A DNA stretch of 64,000 nucleotides from the NCBI RefSeq assembly GCF_018139145.2, contig NC_059471.1:206541494-206605493 (forward strand), read 5' to 3'. This document shows positions 38,071-51,383 of the stretch, piece by piece. The notes under the pieces were generated by a model, which did not search any database, was not told where the DNA came from, and worked only from the letters and a program-made list of their open reading frames with translations. How positions within the stretch are numbered: the first letter of the stretch is position 1; every line of letters begins with the position of its first letter. Made by a program: the position numbers and the translations under genes. Source of the DNA: Gymnogyps californianus (taxonomy: Eukaryota; Chordata; Aves; Accipitriformes; Cathartidae).

Positions 38071-41000
38071 TGACTTGTATTCTGATTTCCTTCAAAAAAT
38101 ATTTTAGTTATGTCTATTAAAAATTAACTTTTTTTTGGCAAGGGCCAGAGCAGAGAAAGCATGGAAGCATGGAAGTTTTACTCTTCTTTCAATCACCTGC
38201 ATTCTTCCAATTTAATGTGTAATTCCAATGTAATGTGCAGTTTTGTATATAATTTGCCATATATATCCTTCATGTTCTAGCTTTAAAAGCAACTGCTATG
38301 CTCTGCTGTGGCTCTCAAAAAGTTTCAATAGTTACAACAAATCAGGTCCTCTGAAAATCTAACCTTATATGTGACTATTGTTTTTTATATCCTCAAATTA
38401 GTCAGTTTTTTCTACAGTTATGCTACCTGCCAAGTATTATGTGGGTATCTGCATTTGAATTCAAGTAGTATTTAAAAAAAAAATATTTTCCCTGTGATAA
38501 ATATGAACAAGCAGGGGGAAATTATTTGGCTTGTGTTTGTTGCTTTGTCAGTGGCATATCTTCTTCGGATTTGCTTGGCAGGTAGTGCAGCATTTTTGAT
38601 TGCTACATTAGTCTCCCTCACTCTAGCATCCTCTGATGCAGCGTGAACTGGCTGCTTACTCTGTACAAATTTGCATTTCACTATTGTAGCCAGCTCCACA
38701 ACTACTGATTACTGAGGCTAAGGTAAATTAGATCAAAAGAGGTTTTCTAAATACAATTCTTTTAATAAATCAATGCCAACTCCATTTTTTCTGGGGTTTA
38801 TATTGTGAGCTTTCCTGCTTTATTTTGTAAATTTTCAAGTGCGCTATTTCTGTGCATAATGCCATTTAGAAATTAACCTTGGCTTTCTCCCATGTGTTAA
38901 AACGCAGCATCATAGATCTTGATTTATCCTAGGTGACAATCATGAAGAGTTTGGAGGCACTGCACAATCATGTAAAGTGTTAAGTTTGTGCAGCTGAGTG
39001 TTGTAGTTCAGTAGTTCATCATTTCCCACCGTTTTACATCCTGTAGCTGTACTATGAAACTTCTATTTTCACATTATTTGCAAATCACACTGTCACTTGC
39101 AAATGTTCAAAAATGCAGATATACTCACTCCTGTGTGTCTCTCCTATCTAGATGCCTTAGCCACACCTATGACAACTGTGAAACACTATTTGTACTCAGA
39201 TTTCTTAACAAAGATCTTTCACCAGCAGATTAAGCAAGCAATACTTGTAATTTACGTTAATTTAGAACAGACATCTCCAAAACACAGATGATAGAATAGT
39301 ATCAGACTTACAAATGTAACTCTTCAATAGCTAACAATGGAACAGGAGTAGATTTCAACCTTTTCCAAATGAGATGTCATTTCCTGCATATAAAAACAGA
39401 GCGTATATGTGATACATGTACCAAGATGTGTGATTTAAATCGTAGTGATTTTAAGTATCATTTAAATCAACAAGCATTAATTTAAATAATGTTTATCCTT
39501 TTTCCTAAGATATTCTGCAAAATAAAGTCTGTTCTAATTAGCTGATATAATTTGATAAATTTAATGAAGCTATTTGCTCAGTGAAAGATGCATGTCTGCT
39601 ACATATTTGGCTAAATATATCTGTTATAAAACTACGTGCATTTATTGTGCCTCTTAGTACTTACAGTTTTATTATACTGGAAATCAATGAAAAGTGAATT
39701 CATTAGTTAGTAGATAATTAATCTTTTTAATTATTATTTGTGTGAAGTTGCATTTGAATGGAAATTCAGTTTAATTGACACTTACTTAAAAATGAATCAA
39801 ACCAGTATTTTGATATTGTTTATTGGGGAAATAAAACCATAGAAATTGCAAAAAAAGGTTCCTCAAAACAAGCTGTAATGCAATATTAATTAATGTATTA
39901 AATGAAGAGAGTATTAACCATCACTAGTCAATTGCTTATTTTTACTTACCATGTTCTTCAGTTTTTTAACATGGGTAAGTCTCATCGTTTCACACCTTAT
40001 CATGACTTACAAACCAAAACTGGAAAACGAGCTTTCCTCCTTTTTCAACGCGCTCTGGATCTCACAGCTGTGCTTCAGCTCAGTATTAAACTATATTAGT
40101 CAAATAAACTGAGATGAAAAATACTCTTGTGCATCTTCATGAAACACAACCATTGTCAAAAATTAGCTTAGCAACTTCAGTAGACTATGGTTTTAGTTTT
40201 TTAACCAATAAACCCTAGCTCTTCATGCTCTGATTTTGTTTAAACTGTGATGCAAAACTTGCACTGCTTAATTGAATGTAAATGGTGTTAAGAGGCCATT
40301 CGAGACAGAATGTAAATTCTATTTCCTTTTAAAGGAAAAAATATTTCATTTACATTTGAGAATATGCATCTCATAAAATGGCTCTTTATCTGTAGTAATC
40401 TAATATACAAACATGGGTACATACTGTGCATGTATGTGCGTGTGTAAATAATCACTGGCTATTAATGCTTTTATGGTACAATTTAAAAGTTATTCTATTC
40501 AATAGCTACTACATTCCTTGAAAAGCACCCTCTTCACTGGATTTGCGTAATCAGTTGACAATATTTTAGGAATTTTGCCAGAATGCCAGATGATCAAAGA
40601 AAACCTGTGATGTTCATTTTATGTTATATAGCCTACCTTATCTCACAGAAGCCATTGGAAAGGGAATGTGGGACCTTGCAGTAAAGAAGATCTAAGGTGA
40701 CTGGACATGAAGGTACAGGAGTAGCACCTAGTCTAGGCATGGAAAGCAAGGGAGGAGATGAGTTGTAGTAAAGGGGAGGGCAAGACAGCTACTTACTTGT
40801 GGAAAAGTAGACAGTCACGGGGAATAGAACTGTAGTTAGGAAAAGAAATTGAAATGCACAACCAAAGGGACAAAAGGAACAGCAATGGGAAGGGATAGAA
40901 AGGGAATGTGTATGTTGGGGGTTAGAAGAATGAAAGGAGATCCTGCAGTAGGCAGTGGGCTTCATCTGTGGAATCAGTTGAGTATGTGACAGTCTTGCAA

Positions 41001-41895
41001 AATTATAGGTATGTTCAGGTAAGAAAAATAGTTTTCCTATTCAACACATGGGCATCTGCGGTAGGAGATATCTCACCTAAATTTGAGATGAGTACAGTGT
41101 AGCTTTCTGTATCTGAGATAATTATCTAGACTCCTTTTATGGTCACTGGAAGCAACCAGGCATTTTGGTTACAACCCATCTTGTACACGTCTAAAATGGT
41201 CATCTGTGCAGCATGTTGAAAATATTTTTCTGTTGACTGCAAAAGAAGTCCAGACAACTAACTCAGGTATAGACATACTGTAAACATCTAAAGTTAAACA
41301 AAAAGGATCTCATATCCTGTTGATAAGACTTCCAGCTGGGCAGGGATTGATTCCAAAATCTATTTGGCCAAAGTGTCCAATCCCTTGTATCATTGTTTAA
41401 ACCTCTGTGGCACATGTGAAGTACTATTGTACTGAAGGATATCTTCAATGTCTGCCGAATTCTCAGGTGCTTAATTTCAGGTATGCAAGTTTGAAAACGT
41501 TCTCTCACCGGTTGCCCCCTCACTACAACACAGGTCCAAGCATGTTGCTTTCCAATTCTAGAATCCCATTATATTCTTTGCACAAAACTATCTTATCTTT
41601 CCACCTTATCTTGACTTCTTTGTTTTAGTTGGAATAATAATTCGTTTACTCACTGGCAAATGAAACAACCTTGTCTCCAGACGTTGCAGATAGCTTTGTG
41701 TAATGTTTTGCAATCTAGGAGTGCAAACTCTGTTAATATGCAAGCAGGTTTTTGTGGAACTGTATTTATTTCTTGTACAGTTTATGGGATATTCTAGATA
41801 AATACTTGCAATTGGACCAAACAGCTTTATTCTGTTATGAATAGTGTTGGGATATCATTGATGACAAAGTAGGCACTGTCTTTTGCAAACCAGAA
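38071..41895. other. AT-rich unique non-coding sequence
   Basis: No gene seen. The stretch 39420-40400 is very AT-rich, with many TAAT/ATTA words, and is a plausible but unproven conserved non-coding segment. The stretch 40660-40930 is purine-rich and not a recognised repeat. CR1 similarity from the preceding copy may extend slightly past 38070 but is not traceable. Confidence 0.6.
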
Positions 41896-43480
41896 GCACA
41901 TAAGAACATGGGTCCTATCATTTCTGTCCTGGCAAAAGGTCCTTCTAGACCATTGATTCCAACAGTGGCCATAAACAGACCTCTAGGGAAGAGTAAGGAG
42001 AGAATCAGCTGTATGAGGACAAGGTTATTACTAATGCTTTCCTCTCAGTGGACTTCCCAAGCCTGCAAAAGTTGGTCTGTTTACTAACCCTGTATGGGAT
42101 GTCTCTTCCAGAATTTCACCAGTCTCCCCTTGGACATCTAAACATTCTGCATGCAGAACAGCCTTTAGCAAGTAGTAATACAGCTCTGCTGCCCATTGTG
42201 TAAAGAACCACCTCCTCTTGTTTTTAAAATGCTCCCACTAGCTTCATTTTATGGCCTCTAGTTTTATTATTGATGTTGAGCATTGATGAAGACTGATTAT
42301 TTTTTGAATTGAATTATTGTTGAGCAGTCCATCCCTCTCCTTCTTCTCCATGATCATCATGATTTTGTAGATCTCTATCACACCTCTCTCATCATATATT
42401 TTTCAAACTGAAGGGCACAGCATGGATGAGTTGTGAATTTATACGGCAGTAAAGAGATGGTTTCTTTGTTCTCTGTTGCTTGTCCAACATGTTCCTAACA
42501 TGCGCTTAATTTTTTTTTAATTATTTTTTTTAAACCCCTGCTGAGCCCAGAGCTGGTATTTTCATAGAACTGGCTATCATACCCCAAGTTCTCACTCCCA
42601 AGAAGTAAAAGCCAGCTCAGAATAAACCACTTGGTCTGAAGCTACAACTGATTTTCCACATGGGTATCACTTTACATTTGCCTACACTGAATTTCATCTG
42701 ACGTTTTATTGCCCAATCAGTCTTTTCAGTTCTTCTGCAACGCTTCACAGTTGGTTCTCATCTTACTACCTTTAATAACTTTGTACCATCAGCAAACCTT
42801 ATAATCGATTACTCTCTTTTCTAGGTCATTTATGAATATATTAATCAGTATAAGTCCCAGAACAGATCCTTGCAGAATCCACTGCTGACATTCCTGATCT
42901 GTAAGAACTATTTATTTACTCCTTTTCTCAGTTTTCTATATTTTATTGAACATTTTATACATGCCGCGACCTTCTCTCTTAACCCATTGCTTCTCAGTTT
43001 CCTTTAAAAACTCTTTGAAAATCAGGATAGATTAAATCAATCAAATAATTACTCTTCACATAATTGTTGACCCCTTCAGAACCCTCTAAGACACTTGTAA
43101 AGCAGGACTTCCCCTTAAAGAAGCAATGTTGGCTTTTTAATCAGACAGTATTTATCCACAGGTCCACTAATACATCTTTTATGTGTATACCACAGTCTTT
43201 TCCACAGTTATTTTGGTTTCAAACAGATTCTCTGTGGACATCCTTGCCCCTTTTCTCCTTGCCCCCAAGAAAAGGCTTTCATGTAGGAATGCCCCCAGTT
43301 TCTTCTAAAGTGAATGCCCATGCAAAGAATTCATCTGCCTTCTTCAATGGACTTGTCTTTCCTGAGCTTTCCTTTATACTCTGGGCTCCAGCAGGTTTCT
43401 TCTTTGAAGTATCATCCCAAACACTGGAACTCCCTCACCGTTATATTGTAAAAGCTCCCTTGCAACCTTCTTGATTTTAA
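41896..43480 (-). repeat. Long old CR1 LINE copy, 3' end plus part of coding region
   Basis: This is the longest CR1 relic in the window. On the plus strand, inverted CR1 words run in consensus order: the 3' end 'cacataagaacatgg...aaaggtccttctag', 'gtgtaaagaaccacctcc', 'tggcctctagttttatt', 'gattttgtagatctctatca', 'ctttacatttgcctacactg', 'aatttcatctgacgttttat', 'ctaggtcatttatgaatat', 'cccagaacagatccttg', 'gttgaccccttcagaac', 'cttccccttaaagaagcaat' and 'caaagaattcatctgc...ttcttcaatgga'. The element lies on the minus strand and resembles the class abundant in turtles. Intact CR1 encodes an endonuclease/reverse transcriptase; here many stops and indels leave only a relic. Confidence 0.88.
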
Positions 43481-44230
43481 ATGCCGTCTGGTTTGTTCCC
43501 TTATGGTTCATCTCTCCTGTTCAGACTGCCTCTATTCACAACGAACATGGAGTCATTTCCTCTCTCCATCATCTTCTCACCAAGCATTTTCCTCCCCTTT
43601 GCCTTGTCCTGTTGGGGTTGTAGGTGATTCAGGTTCCTTATGACGTCTACCACATTTGTGATGAGCAAAAAGGAAGTCATTATATAATCATCTTTGAGGT
43701 AGCAAACACATCTGTCTGTTTCCTGATGATTACATCTTCTACTCCTACCAACCTTTCCCCTCCTTCCAGTTTGGATTCCTAATTTCAGAGGAGCCTCCTT
43801 AGTGCTGGATGCTACACTGATGTTATCTAACCACGGAGAAAACCTGTCACTGGGATCTTTTTTTACCTTTTCCAGCTTCTATGGTATTTCTGAACAGCTC
43901 CTTAATGAACAGCTCCACCTCTCAGTTTGCTTTTTAGGTAGGACTTATGCCTGTTTGAAGATCAGATGGCTCCAACATGTCCCTGAAAATGCTGTTGATT
44001 AATTTTCCTGTCTCTCTCAGTTCCTCTAATTCAGCCTCCCAGGTCTCATGGGCTCGAATTGTCTCTCTAAAGCTTTCATGTTGCTCATACTATTGCTGTG
44101 TGCCACTTTCCCACGGGGAAGATACTCATCATTTGACATGTCATAAAGTAAACTGGAAAACTGTTTCCCTTTTGGCTGAGCTTCCCCTTCATTTCTTCTC
44201 CACAAAAATGCAAAGGTGACTTCCAAAGCT
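43481..44230 (-). repeat. Probable upstream continuation of the same CR1
   Basis: The pyrimidine-rich plus strand continues without a break in character (long C/T runs), and segments such as 'cacgagatctaactcacctc' are followed by ordinary AT-rich DNA after about 44230. I cannot place this part on a remembered CR1 consensus, so it is a likely but unproven extension into the more 5' coding region. It could instead be a second, unrecognised element. Confidence 0.35.
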
Positions 44231-45820
44231 GTTCTGTATGTCCACGAGATCTAACTCACCTCACTTCCTATTGTATTCCCTTAATACAAAAGCTACAAAG
44301 CATGAACAAGGATTGTAACAGTAACTGCTGTAGTAAATATATGAGCTTTATGTTTATAAGGTAACAATTGGGAAAATAATTTCTTTGGCTTTATATGGTT
44401 TTCTTTAATGATCAGAATGACATTTAAGCCCTTTTGGGGATAGGAAAAAAAAATTACAATCTTACTTTATCTGAATTTTAAAAGATGTCCTTAAAGTCAA
44501 TTTCTGGAAAACCAAAATGTTTTAAAAGGGCAACTTCTCATCTCATATAAATACTTAAAATTCCAAGAAAATTCAATGTCACATAATATTCCATATGTAT
44601 TCCCCCGAAAGGAACATTTAAAAAATATTCTAGGCAATCTGTATGCAGAAAATAGAATGAGGCTGTTTTGTACATCATTCTCTGGGATTGACATTAAACA
44701 CAAATTCCTTCAGTGTTTCTCTCAGCTTGTAACAACTAACAAAATACCAAAGGAAGATAAGACTATCTTGAAAACTCTGCATCTGCAGACTGTCCTTCCT
44801 AAGACAGTGCATGGGAATATTAAAAAAACTCTACCAAGGGTACAAGATGGTGTTGTTCAATACTGAAACTACAGCACCTCTAGAAGGTACAAAACGTAAT
44901 CAGTGTAAGGTGGTATACGCAGTCCAACTGCAGGGTTCTAGGACTGTAGGCTAAAGACGTAAGATGAGGACTAAACCCCAGAACTGTTGTTTTCTCTTTG
45001 GAAACTCAGTATTTCATATGAGCTGGTAGATCATGAGTGAGACTCAGTGCTTCTATTTACAAAATAATTGAAATTTTAAAAACATAATTGTTCATCAAGA
45101 TGCCTTGCTTGGCATTCAGATCTTGGTTTTCATTTGGCAGATCTTGATTTTGAAGTCTAAGCCAATCTGAAATATGGACAAATATCCAAAACATGGTGAG
45201 GCATGTATTTTTTAAATATTTCATGTGAAGAGAGTCAATTTAGGTTATATGTATAGTATTTGTGAAGAAAAAAAAAGATCCTCTGTTTTTTGTGCAGTTT
45301 CAGCACCTTGAAAATACTGCCCTGCTGTGTGCTGGCATCTTATGAATTTTGTTATTGCACATGATTTTTCTCTAGACTGGTTAATTTGCAAACAACTATG
45401 TGATCTCCTACAACTGTTTATGAGTAGACTGAAGTAAGAGTAACTCCAACATCTGCTATGTAAGAATCATCTTAAAATCTGTAAAAATGAAAGCTGCCAT
45501 TATGCGTAACATGGATAGATCTGTTGTATTTGAAACTGTACAGTAGAAACTGGTGCCTTGCTGCGAAGTAGCTACTGAAGGGAGCCATGAATAGAGAGGG
45601 ACATATGACATTGCAGTTACTTCATGTGGCAGAGATGAAATCTACAGCTCTGGTTTTACCTGGATACCTGAACGAGAATCTCTAATTGCAGCAGCAGTGA
45701 TACCCTTCCTCACTGCATATTTAAAGGTTGTTCCACAAGTTGCTTTTGCAGGCGCAGGTACAAATGCATCAACTCCATTTCCTGTTGACCAACCTTCCTA
45801 ACAGCTGGTTTGTGGGAGTT
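44231..45820. other. Unique non-coding sequence, no gene seen
   Basis: AT-rich sequence without recognisable genes or repeats. A spurious 96-codon frame at 44576-44866 has no features. Confidence 0.65.
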
Positions 45821-45997
45821 TTCACAGAACCACAGAATGGCTGAGGTTGGAAGGGGCCTCTGGGAGTCATCTTGTCCAAACCCCGGCTCAAGCAGGGCCA
45901 CCTAGAGCCAGCTGCCCAGGGTCTTGTCCAGACAGCTTTTGAACATCTCCAAGGAGGGAGACTCCACAACCTCTCTAGGTGACCTGTTCTACCTGCA
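45821..45997 (-). repeat. CR1 LINE 3' end, avian type
   Basis: The plus strand begins 'ttcacagaaccacagaatgg', which holds two inverted copies of the CR1 terminal octamer. It continues 'ctgaggttggaaggggcctc', 'tcatcttgtccaa', 'ggctcaagcagggccacct', 'cagctgcccagggtcttgtc', 'tttgaacatctccaaggagg' and 'gactccacaacctctctagg'. This is one of the best-preserved CR1 pieces here and of a younger, avian-specific type than the turtle-like copies. It lies on the minus strand and is truncated at its 5' side. Confidence 0.96.
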
Positions 45998-47334
45998 GTT
46001 TCTACCTGGAGTTTGCTACCTAGAGTTGTTTCTTGATCATCTGGGATATAAATTTATTTTCTTTTTGTTTGTAAGCAAAACATATCCCTTGAGATGTCAG
46101 CAAGTTACTGTTACAATGGGAATGAAAATGAAAGAGAGAAGGGGTCCTAGCCGGTGCCCTTCATGTCCTGCACTGATTAGATGGCTTGCAGATCAGAACT
46201 ACCTTGTACTAGATTGGCTTGAAGCAGGTATGCAACTCTGGGCATCTGCACTGCTGTGCCTTTAGCTCATCATGTATGGTTTGGTACCTGCGGTAGCAGT
46301 TGGAAGAAAAGAGCACAAGGTGAATGAGAACACCACTTAACTGCATGAGTATTAGGCAATATATGACAACACATCCCACAGAGCATGCGGGCTTTCTGGA
46401 ATAACCTGACACGTGTAGGAAGAAGTAAGTGCCTGATTTCCAGATAGTATTCATGAAAACTTTTTTACTTTCCATCTCTTCATTAAAATGCTTTACTATA
46501 CGCCAGGCCACAGAGGACTAATATGCAATTAGGAGGCAGCTATACAATTTTGGACTGCTGTTCTTTGGTAAGTGGCGAAGTGCTTGTCTAAGCGAGAGAG
46601 AGTCTGACACAGTGGCACAGACTTCCCTGCATGTGTGTTGGCAGGAAAGGTTTATACAGAAAGACCTATTTTCTAGAGTGCATGTTAGTTGCCAAAAGCT
46701 CTGTTAAAAGAATGCTTCACTGAACAAATTGGGTTTAAAACATGTGTGTGATTTGTCAAAATTATAAACTGTGGGGGTGATACTCAGCTGACTCTGTGTA
46801 GCTGTCTATTGTAGAAGGCTATATTTGATCTAGTCGCTCCTGGCTCCCTTTGCAGCCAATAAAGAGAAATAGGCACTTTTAGATCATGACTCATCTACAC
46901 TTAAAGTAGATGCCATTTATGCCCTAATACAGAAATGCCTATAATTGGCTATAAGAAGAGTTAAGTTTGACTGCCTTAGATGTAGACATGTAAAGTGAGG
47001 TGAGATGATTCCCACCCTGAGGCACTGTTGTTCCAGCATGACTGTTCCCATAATACAGTCACAAATAGGGGATACGTAATTCAATAGAGAAATTGTGTGA
47101 TTGATACTTCCTCTATTAGTTCTGCAAAGCTATAGGTGTTAGGAAGCATGTGTCATTTGTTAAAGGAGGTCAGTTAATGACTAACCAGCAAGAAACAAAT
47201 AACCAAGGAAAGATCTGTAAGAGCAGAGTGAATATATAATTTGACGGAAACCATGCTGGATTGTGTGCATTATTTTTACATGACAGTCCATTGCAACACA
47301 GCAATACTAGTACAGCTGAATATCCCTTACTTTG
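45998..47334. other. Unique non-coding sequence, no gene seen
   Basis: No gene or firm repeat was recognised. Two spurious frames (45924-46265 plus and 46209-46511 minus, 100-113 codons) lack any family resemblance; the first reads into the CR1 fragment. Confidence 0.65.
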
Positions 47335-47440
47335 GGCTTTATTCTGCTCTTATAGCACTCTTACACACATGTAACTGCATGGTTTTCAATGAAATTACTC
47401 CTGGTTTAGGCAGTGTACATGACAGTGGCATTAGTCTTCT
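47335..47440. repeat. Ancient sauropsid interspersed repeat remnant
   Basis: The sequence 'ttctgctcttatagcactct', 'acacatgtaactgcatgg', 'tttcaatgaaattactcctg' and 'gtttaggcagtgtacatgac' follows a repeat familiar from turtle and bird DNA. Its core there is a partly palindromic 'gtgtaactccattga...caatggaattactcctgg.ttacac'. This is the clearest of the three proposed copies. I know no standard name, and the match is from memory. Confidence 0.55.
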
Positions 47441-47789
47441 GTTGCAATTTGCTTGTGTTCAATCTATTTGTTCTTAGTAAAAAAGATTTCCTGTCAGTTC
47501 CTGCAATGCAGTTTTGTGATATGTTTTGCAAAGTGATTTCTGCATTAGTATTGCCAATGAAACGTTGTCACTAATACTTTGTTTTATTACTGAAAATTTA
47601 CATTCCCCTTTTGATCTCCTAAATATCTTCTAAAATTTAAAAATCCTATGCTTTTGCTCTTGAATCTTTATCTTCATCTATTTTCCTTCTCTGCTGTTCT
47701 CCAGGCTGTGCTCTGCAGATTGACATGACTGACTCAGATGCCTTGATACTATGGAGACTCAGATATTATGGTAATGAGCATGATAGGTA

Positions 47790-48150
47790 CATTAGACTCC
47801 AAGAAGGACTTCGGGGTCATCACAGATAATTACCTTAACATGAGCTGTCGGCAGTCCTGTGACTAAAAGGGATAATGTGAACTTCAGAATTACATTAAGG
47901 GGAAGATATATCAAGCAGAGGTAGGAAAACAGTCTGAGGTTTGTGTGTGTGTGTGCATCTTCACCTGAAGCATTGCTTATGGGGCACAGCTGGAGGCAGG
48001 TCATCAGCACAGCTCTGTCAGTGTTCTAGTGGGTTGCAGGGAATCCATGTCCTTAGATGTGCTGTGAGTGTAAAGCAATCACACATTCATGATCAAGATG
48101 ATTATCAGAGTTTGGAAGAACATTTTCCTTTGGATTGGACAGATTAGTTT
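47790..48150 (+). repeat. Old CR1 LINE fragment, plus strand
   Basis: The plus strand reads sense CR1: 'ttagactccaagaaggactt', 'cggggtcatcacagataat', 'taccttaacatgagctgtc', 'actaaaagggataatgtga' and 'tatcaagcagaggtaggaa'. The next part, with 'gaagcattgcttatgggg' and 'gattatcagagtttggaag', is more worn. The order matches turtle-type CR1 near the end of its coding region. It is one of only two CR1 pieces in this orientation. A short GT run (47941-47955) interrupts it. Confidence 0.85.
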
Positions 48151-48167
48151 GGACTGTGGCTTGGAAC

Positions 48168-48191
48168 TTTTTTTCTTTTTTCTTTTTTTTT
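48168..48191 (+). repeat. T-rich low-complexity tract
   Basis: A nearly pure T tract interrupted by two C bases, immediately after the CR1 fragment. CR1 has no poly(A) tail, so the tract is probably not part of it. Confidence 0.85.
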
Positions 48192-51100
48192 AAATTTGGC
48201 TTTTGCAATGTGAGGTAAGGGATATTCGGTCATATTTCGTCTACTCAGTGTTCTGACTCTAAACAGCTTTCAGACTCTGATGGTACCTCACTCTTTTCCT
48301 CTCCCCTTGTTCTCACTCGCAGGACTGAGGGGCTGGGATCTTACAATCCATATGAGGTGTCTGGATAAAGCTGAGTTTCAAGTGATAATAGGCAGTCATC
48401 CTAGATGGCCTCATTGTTTCTTCTCTTCTTCATGGATGTGTCCATGCTGGAGTCAGGTGTGCTCTGCATCATGTCCCATAGCCTTAGTCCCCACGTGGCG
48501 GTTACCAGCATACACATTTTCCTCAGTTTGCTTTGGAAGCAGACCTGTTGGGTAGGCAGAAAGGCATCCCGTGCATTTTGATAGATTGTCTATATAAGCA
48601 ACCTGGGAAGAAGGGCTGTGCAGCAGGGACTCAGCTAGTTTCTAGGGAAGATTTACATTTAGCCTGCTACCTGGAGTCTGTAAACTACTTGAGTAACTCC
48701 TAGGAGAGGATCCGCAAGAGCCTGACCTTCTGTTTGTGTAAGATTGTGACAAGTAAAATGATGTCCCCAAGTAGTCTGACAGAAAATTCTTTACTTTCTG
48801 CCACTAATATATTTGCTCACCAAAAGCCCTAATATCATGCCTGTAATTCTGAATACGGGCAGCACCAGAACAAGCCTAGGAGTTCAGGAAACCATGTCTG
48901 AATTTATGCTGCAATGTTGGATGATTCACATTCACCCAACTATACTCTAGCTAAACTCTCGGCTGGACAACAGTTTTACACTCTCGTTGTCTTTAATTAA
49001 ATGCTCAGTATTTCCCCCTTTAGTACAGAGAGGATGAGTATGGTATTTGTTTTGCAGAACAGAACACTGATTTAATGAGACCCATGAAATCAATCAAAAA
49101 CTTTCCCCAAGTTTCCCAAGATTGCCAATCGGGGACAGAGAGAAACAGAAGGAGCATTCCTAGCCCCCAGTGTAAAAGCTTTTGGAATTTGTATGATATT
49201 TCTTCAAACTTATGTCTGAACTTCCTTAGAATTAGTTTAATAACAGAGGAAAGTATTTATATTAAGCTTGCAAATACGGGCTAGAGACGGAATCTGCCTA
49301 GTATGTGACCTCAAAGATTAACACTATAGCATTATCATGAGATCACAGGGTAGGAAAAAATCAGATAAATGTTTTAAATGGCAAGTCATGTCAGACTAAC
49401 ACCAAGGACTTTAACAAATGAAACTTTCTTGTTAACAAACTGACATTATTGTATTTAAAGGTCAGCTGACAAAAGGGTATGACTCCCAGGCAATCTCTCA
49501 CAGGCTGTGAGCAGTACCTCCCTGGGGAGACACTGACCTTTTCCAGGGGAGGAGCTATCAAGGCTGATAAAAGTCAGTCATTTCCAAAAGAAATATAACA
49601 ATAATTATGCACTGAACTAGGAGTGGACTTCTAATAGCTGCATGGTTATTCTAGAGCAGAAGAGACACTACGGAGTCCATTGGTCTAACTATATTCAAAA
49701 TAAGATATTGAAGAATGCTGAAAAATGTTTTAAAACAAAGTTTTTAAAAGTGTGAGGTTATTTGTATTTTCTCAATTCTTTTCTAGCAAGGGAGCTGCTG
49801 TCTAGCATTACAGAGCACACTGGGCTGCACTACATCATCATTATGGAAAAACTCCCATCATTCTCAGGGTATGTACTCTAGTTCAGCTGTAAATTATTGG
49901 ATTTGACACTGGAATCACTTGTGGGAAATTCTGTAACCTGAACTATGCAGGAAGGCATAAATGATCATAATTATCTTTTTTTGGCCTTCAAATTTATGAA
50001 TCTATGTTCATTGCGGACTGCTTTTTCCCTGCCAGGGATACATCTTTTACTCTGAGTCCGTAATTCTGCAGGGGAAAGCAGCACTGCAGTGAGATTTTAT
50101 CCTGCTTTCTACCTACTAAAGTCCAATTCTTCCTGCAGTGAAATGAAAACAGAGTTGAAATCCACTGAGCTACCTACGAGACAAAATAATCCAAGTGGTA
50201 ATAAAATGAGGTCTTCTGTGTTTAAAAGAGCCTGTAATTTGACCATTTAAATTATCAAATTAGGATGTACACTGAGACGCAAAAGCTTGAGAGGAGTTCT
50301 CCATGTACAGCTACCAGAAACTCGTCACCTATATTCGTTATGCTGCAGAGACTAAAGAGAGACCCTCAATTTCCTGCATGAACAACTGGTGAGGTTCTGT
50401 TCTGTCTGATAAATGATACTGCCTGTGTTTAGGGACTCTGGTTGAGACTGTTTTGGCATTTAGACTTGTGGAACAACTTTGGTGACAAATGCGTGGCTGG
50501 AGGCCCTTGTATTAGTCTGGAGTCACTGAGCAACTGAGCAGCATTAACAGTCACTGAGAAGGCAGCTGCACTCTGACGTCCTTACCTGAGCCAGACGTAT
50601 CTCTCTGATGGGGGAGGATTGCTGGAAATTTTATTCTAGTGTTGTCAGCTATACGTTGAAGCCTATTGCCTCCCTGAGTCTGCTGATCATCCTATTACGA
50701 ACACCATGGCATTATCCATGAGTGCTGTTTCCTGATACCTCCTCTGCTGAAACCTTCATCTTAGCTCATCCATCACAGCACTCATCTAGTTGAGATTCAC
50801 CTTGCTGACCCAAGCGTATTTAAACCACTTCTTGCTGCTCTCATGCTATATTAGGAATAGAGGCTGTATCATCCATCTCATTAGTCATTGCCAGTGACTT
50901 CACATGCAATTTAGGAATCTGGTGCAAATTACTCAAAGATCTTCTAGCTATCAGTAAAACAAACCATCTGAAACTCCTACCAAATTCAAAGGGAGTGAAC
51001 GTGTCCAGCAGCTACTAAAAATTACAGCTCTTGATTTTAAAGGCAGGCTTACTTCCTAGTTCTATTTCTCCACTGTCTTCACCCTTTTTCCTATCTTTAG

Positions 51101-51383
51101 CCATCTTTCCTGGCCAATCCCATTTCCCTTCCTCTGTGGCATGCCTACCACATGAGAGAGACTTCCTTGTTCTTTAATTTCATGGTTTTGTTGCAAATAT
51201 TCTACTTCAGCATGACTTTTCTATTTGAGTTTGTAACTGCATTGTGCACACTCTAGAACATTTTGGAGATCCTGTTTGTGTCAATGACAATACTCATCTG
51301 AAAATTACGTTAAATAAGGGGCCTACTATGCAGGAAAAAAGATCTACTTATAAAAACTGTCACAAGATATTTGCGTGTTGTAC
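48192..51383. other. Unique non-coding sequence, no gene seen
   Basis: No gene or firm repeat was recognised. A short piece at about 49645-49690 ('agagcagaagagacactacg', 'gagtccattggtctaac') weakly resembles a CR1 3' end but is too short to call. Confidence 0.6.

Noticed and set aside
43064..43474. 136-codon open frame on the plus strand
   Set aside because: It lies antisense within the CR1 LINE relic, so it is a shadow of inverted repeat sequence.
49645..49690. Possible CR1 3' end ('agagcagaagagacactacg', 'gagtccattggtctaac')
   Set aside because: Only about 45 bp, with weak agreement and no further consensus words downstream. It could be chance.
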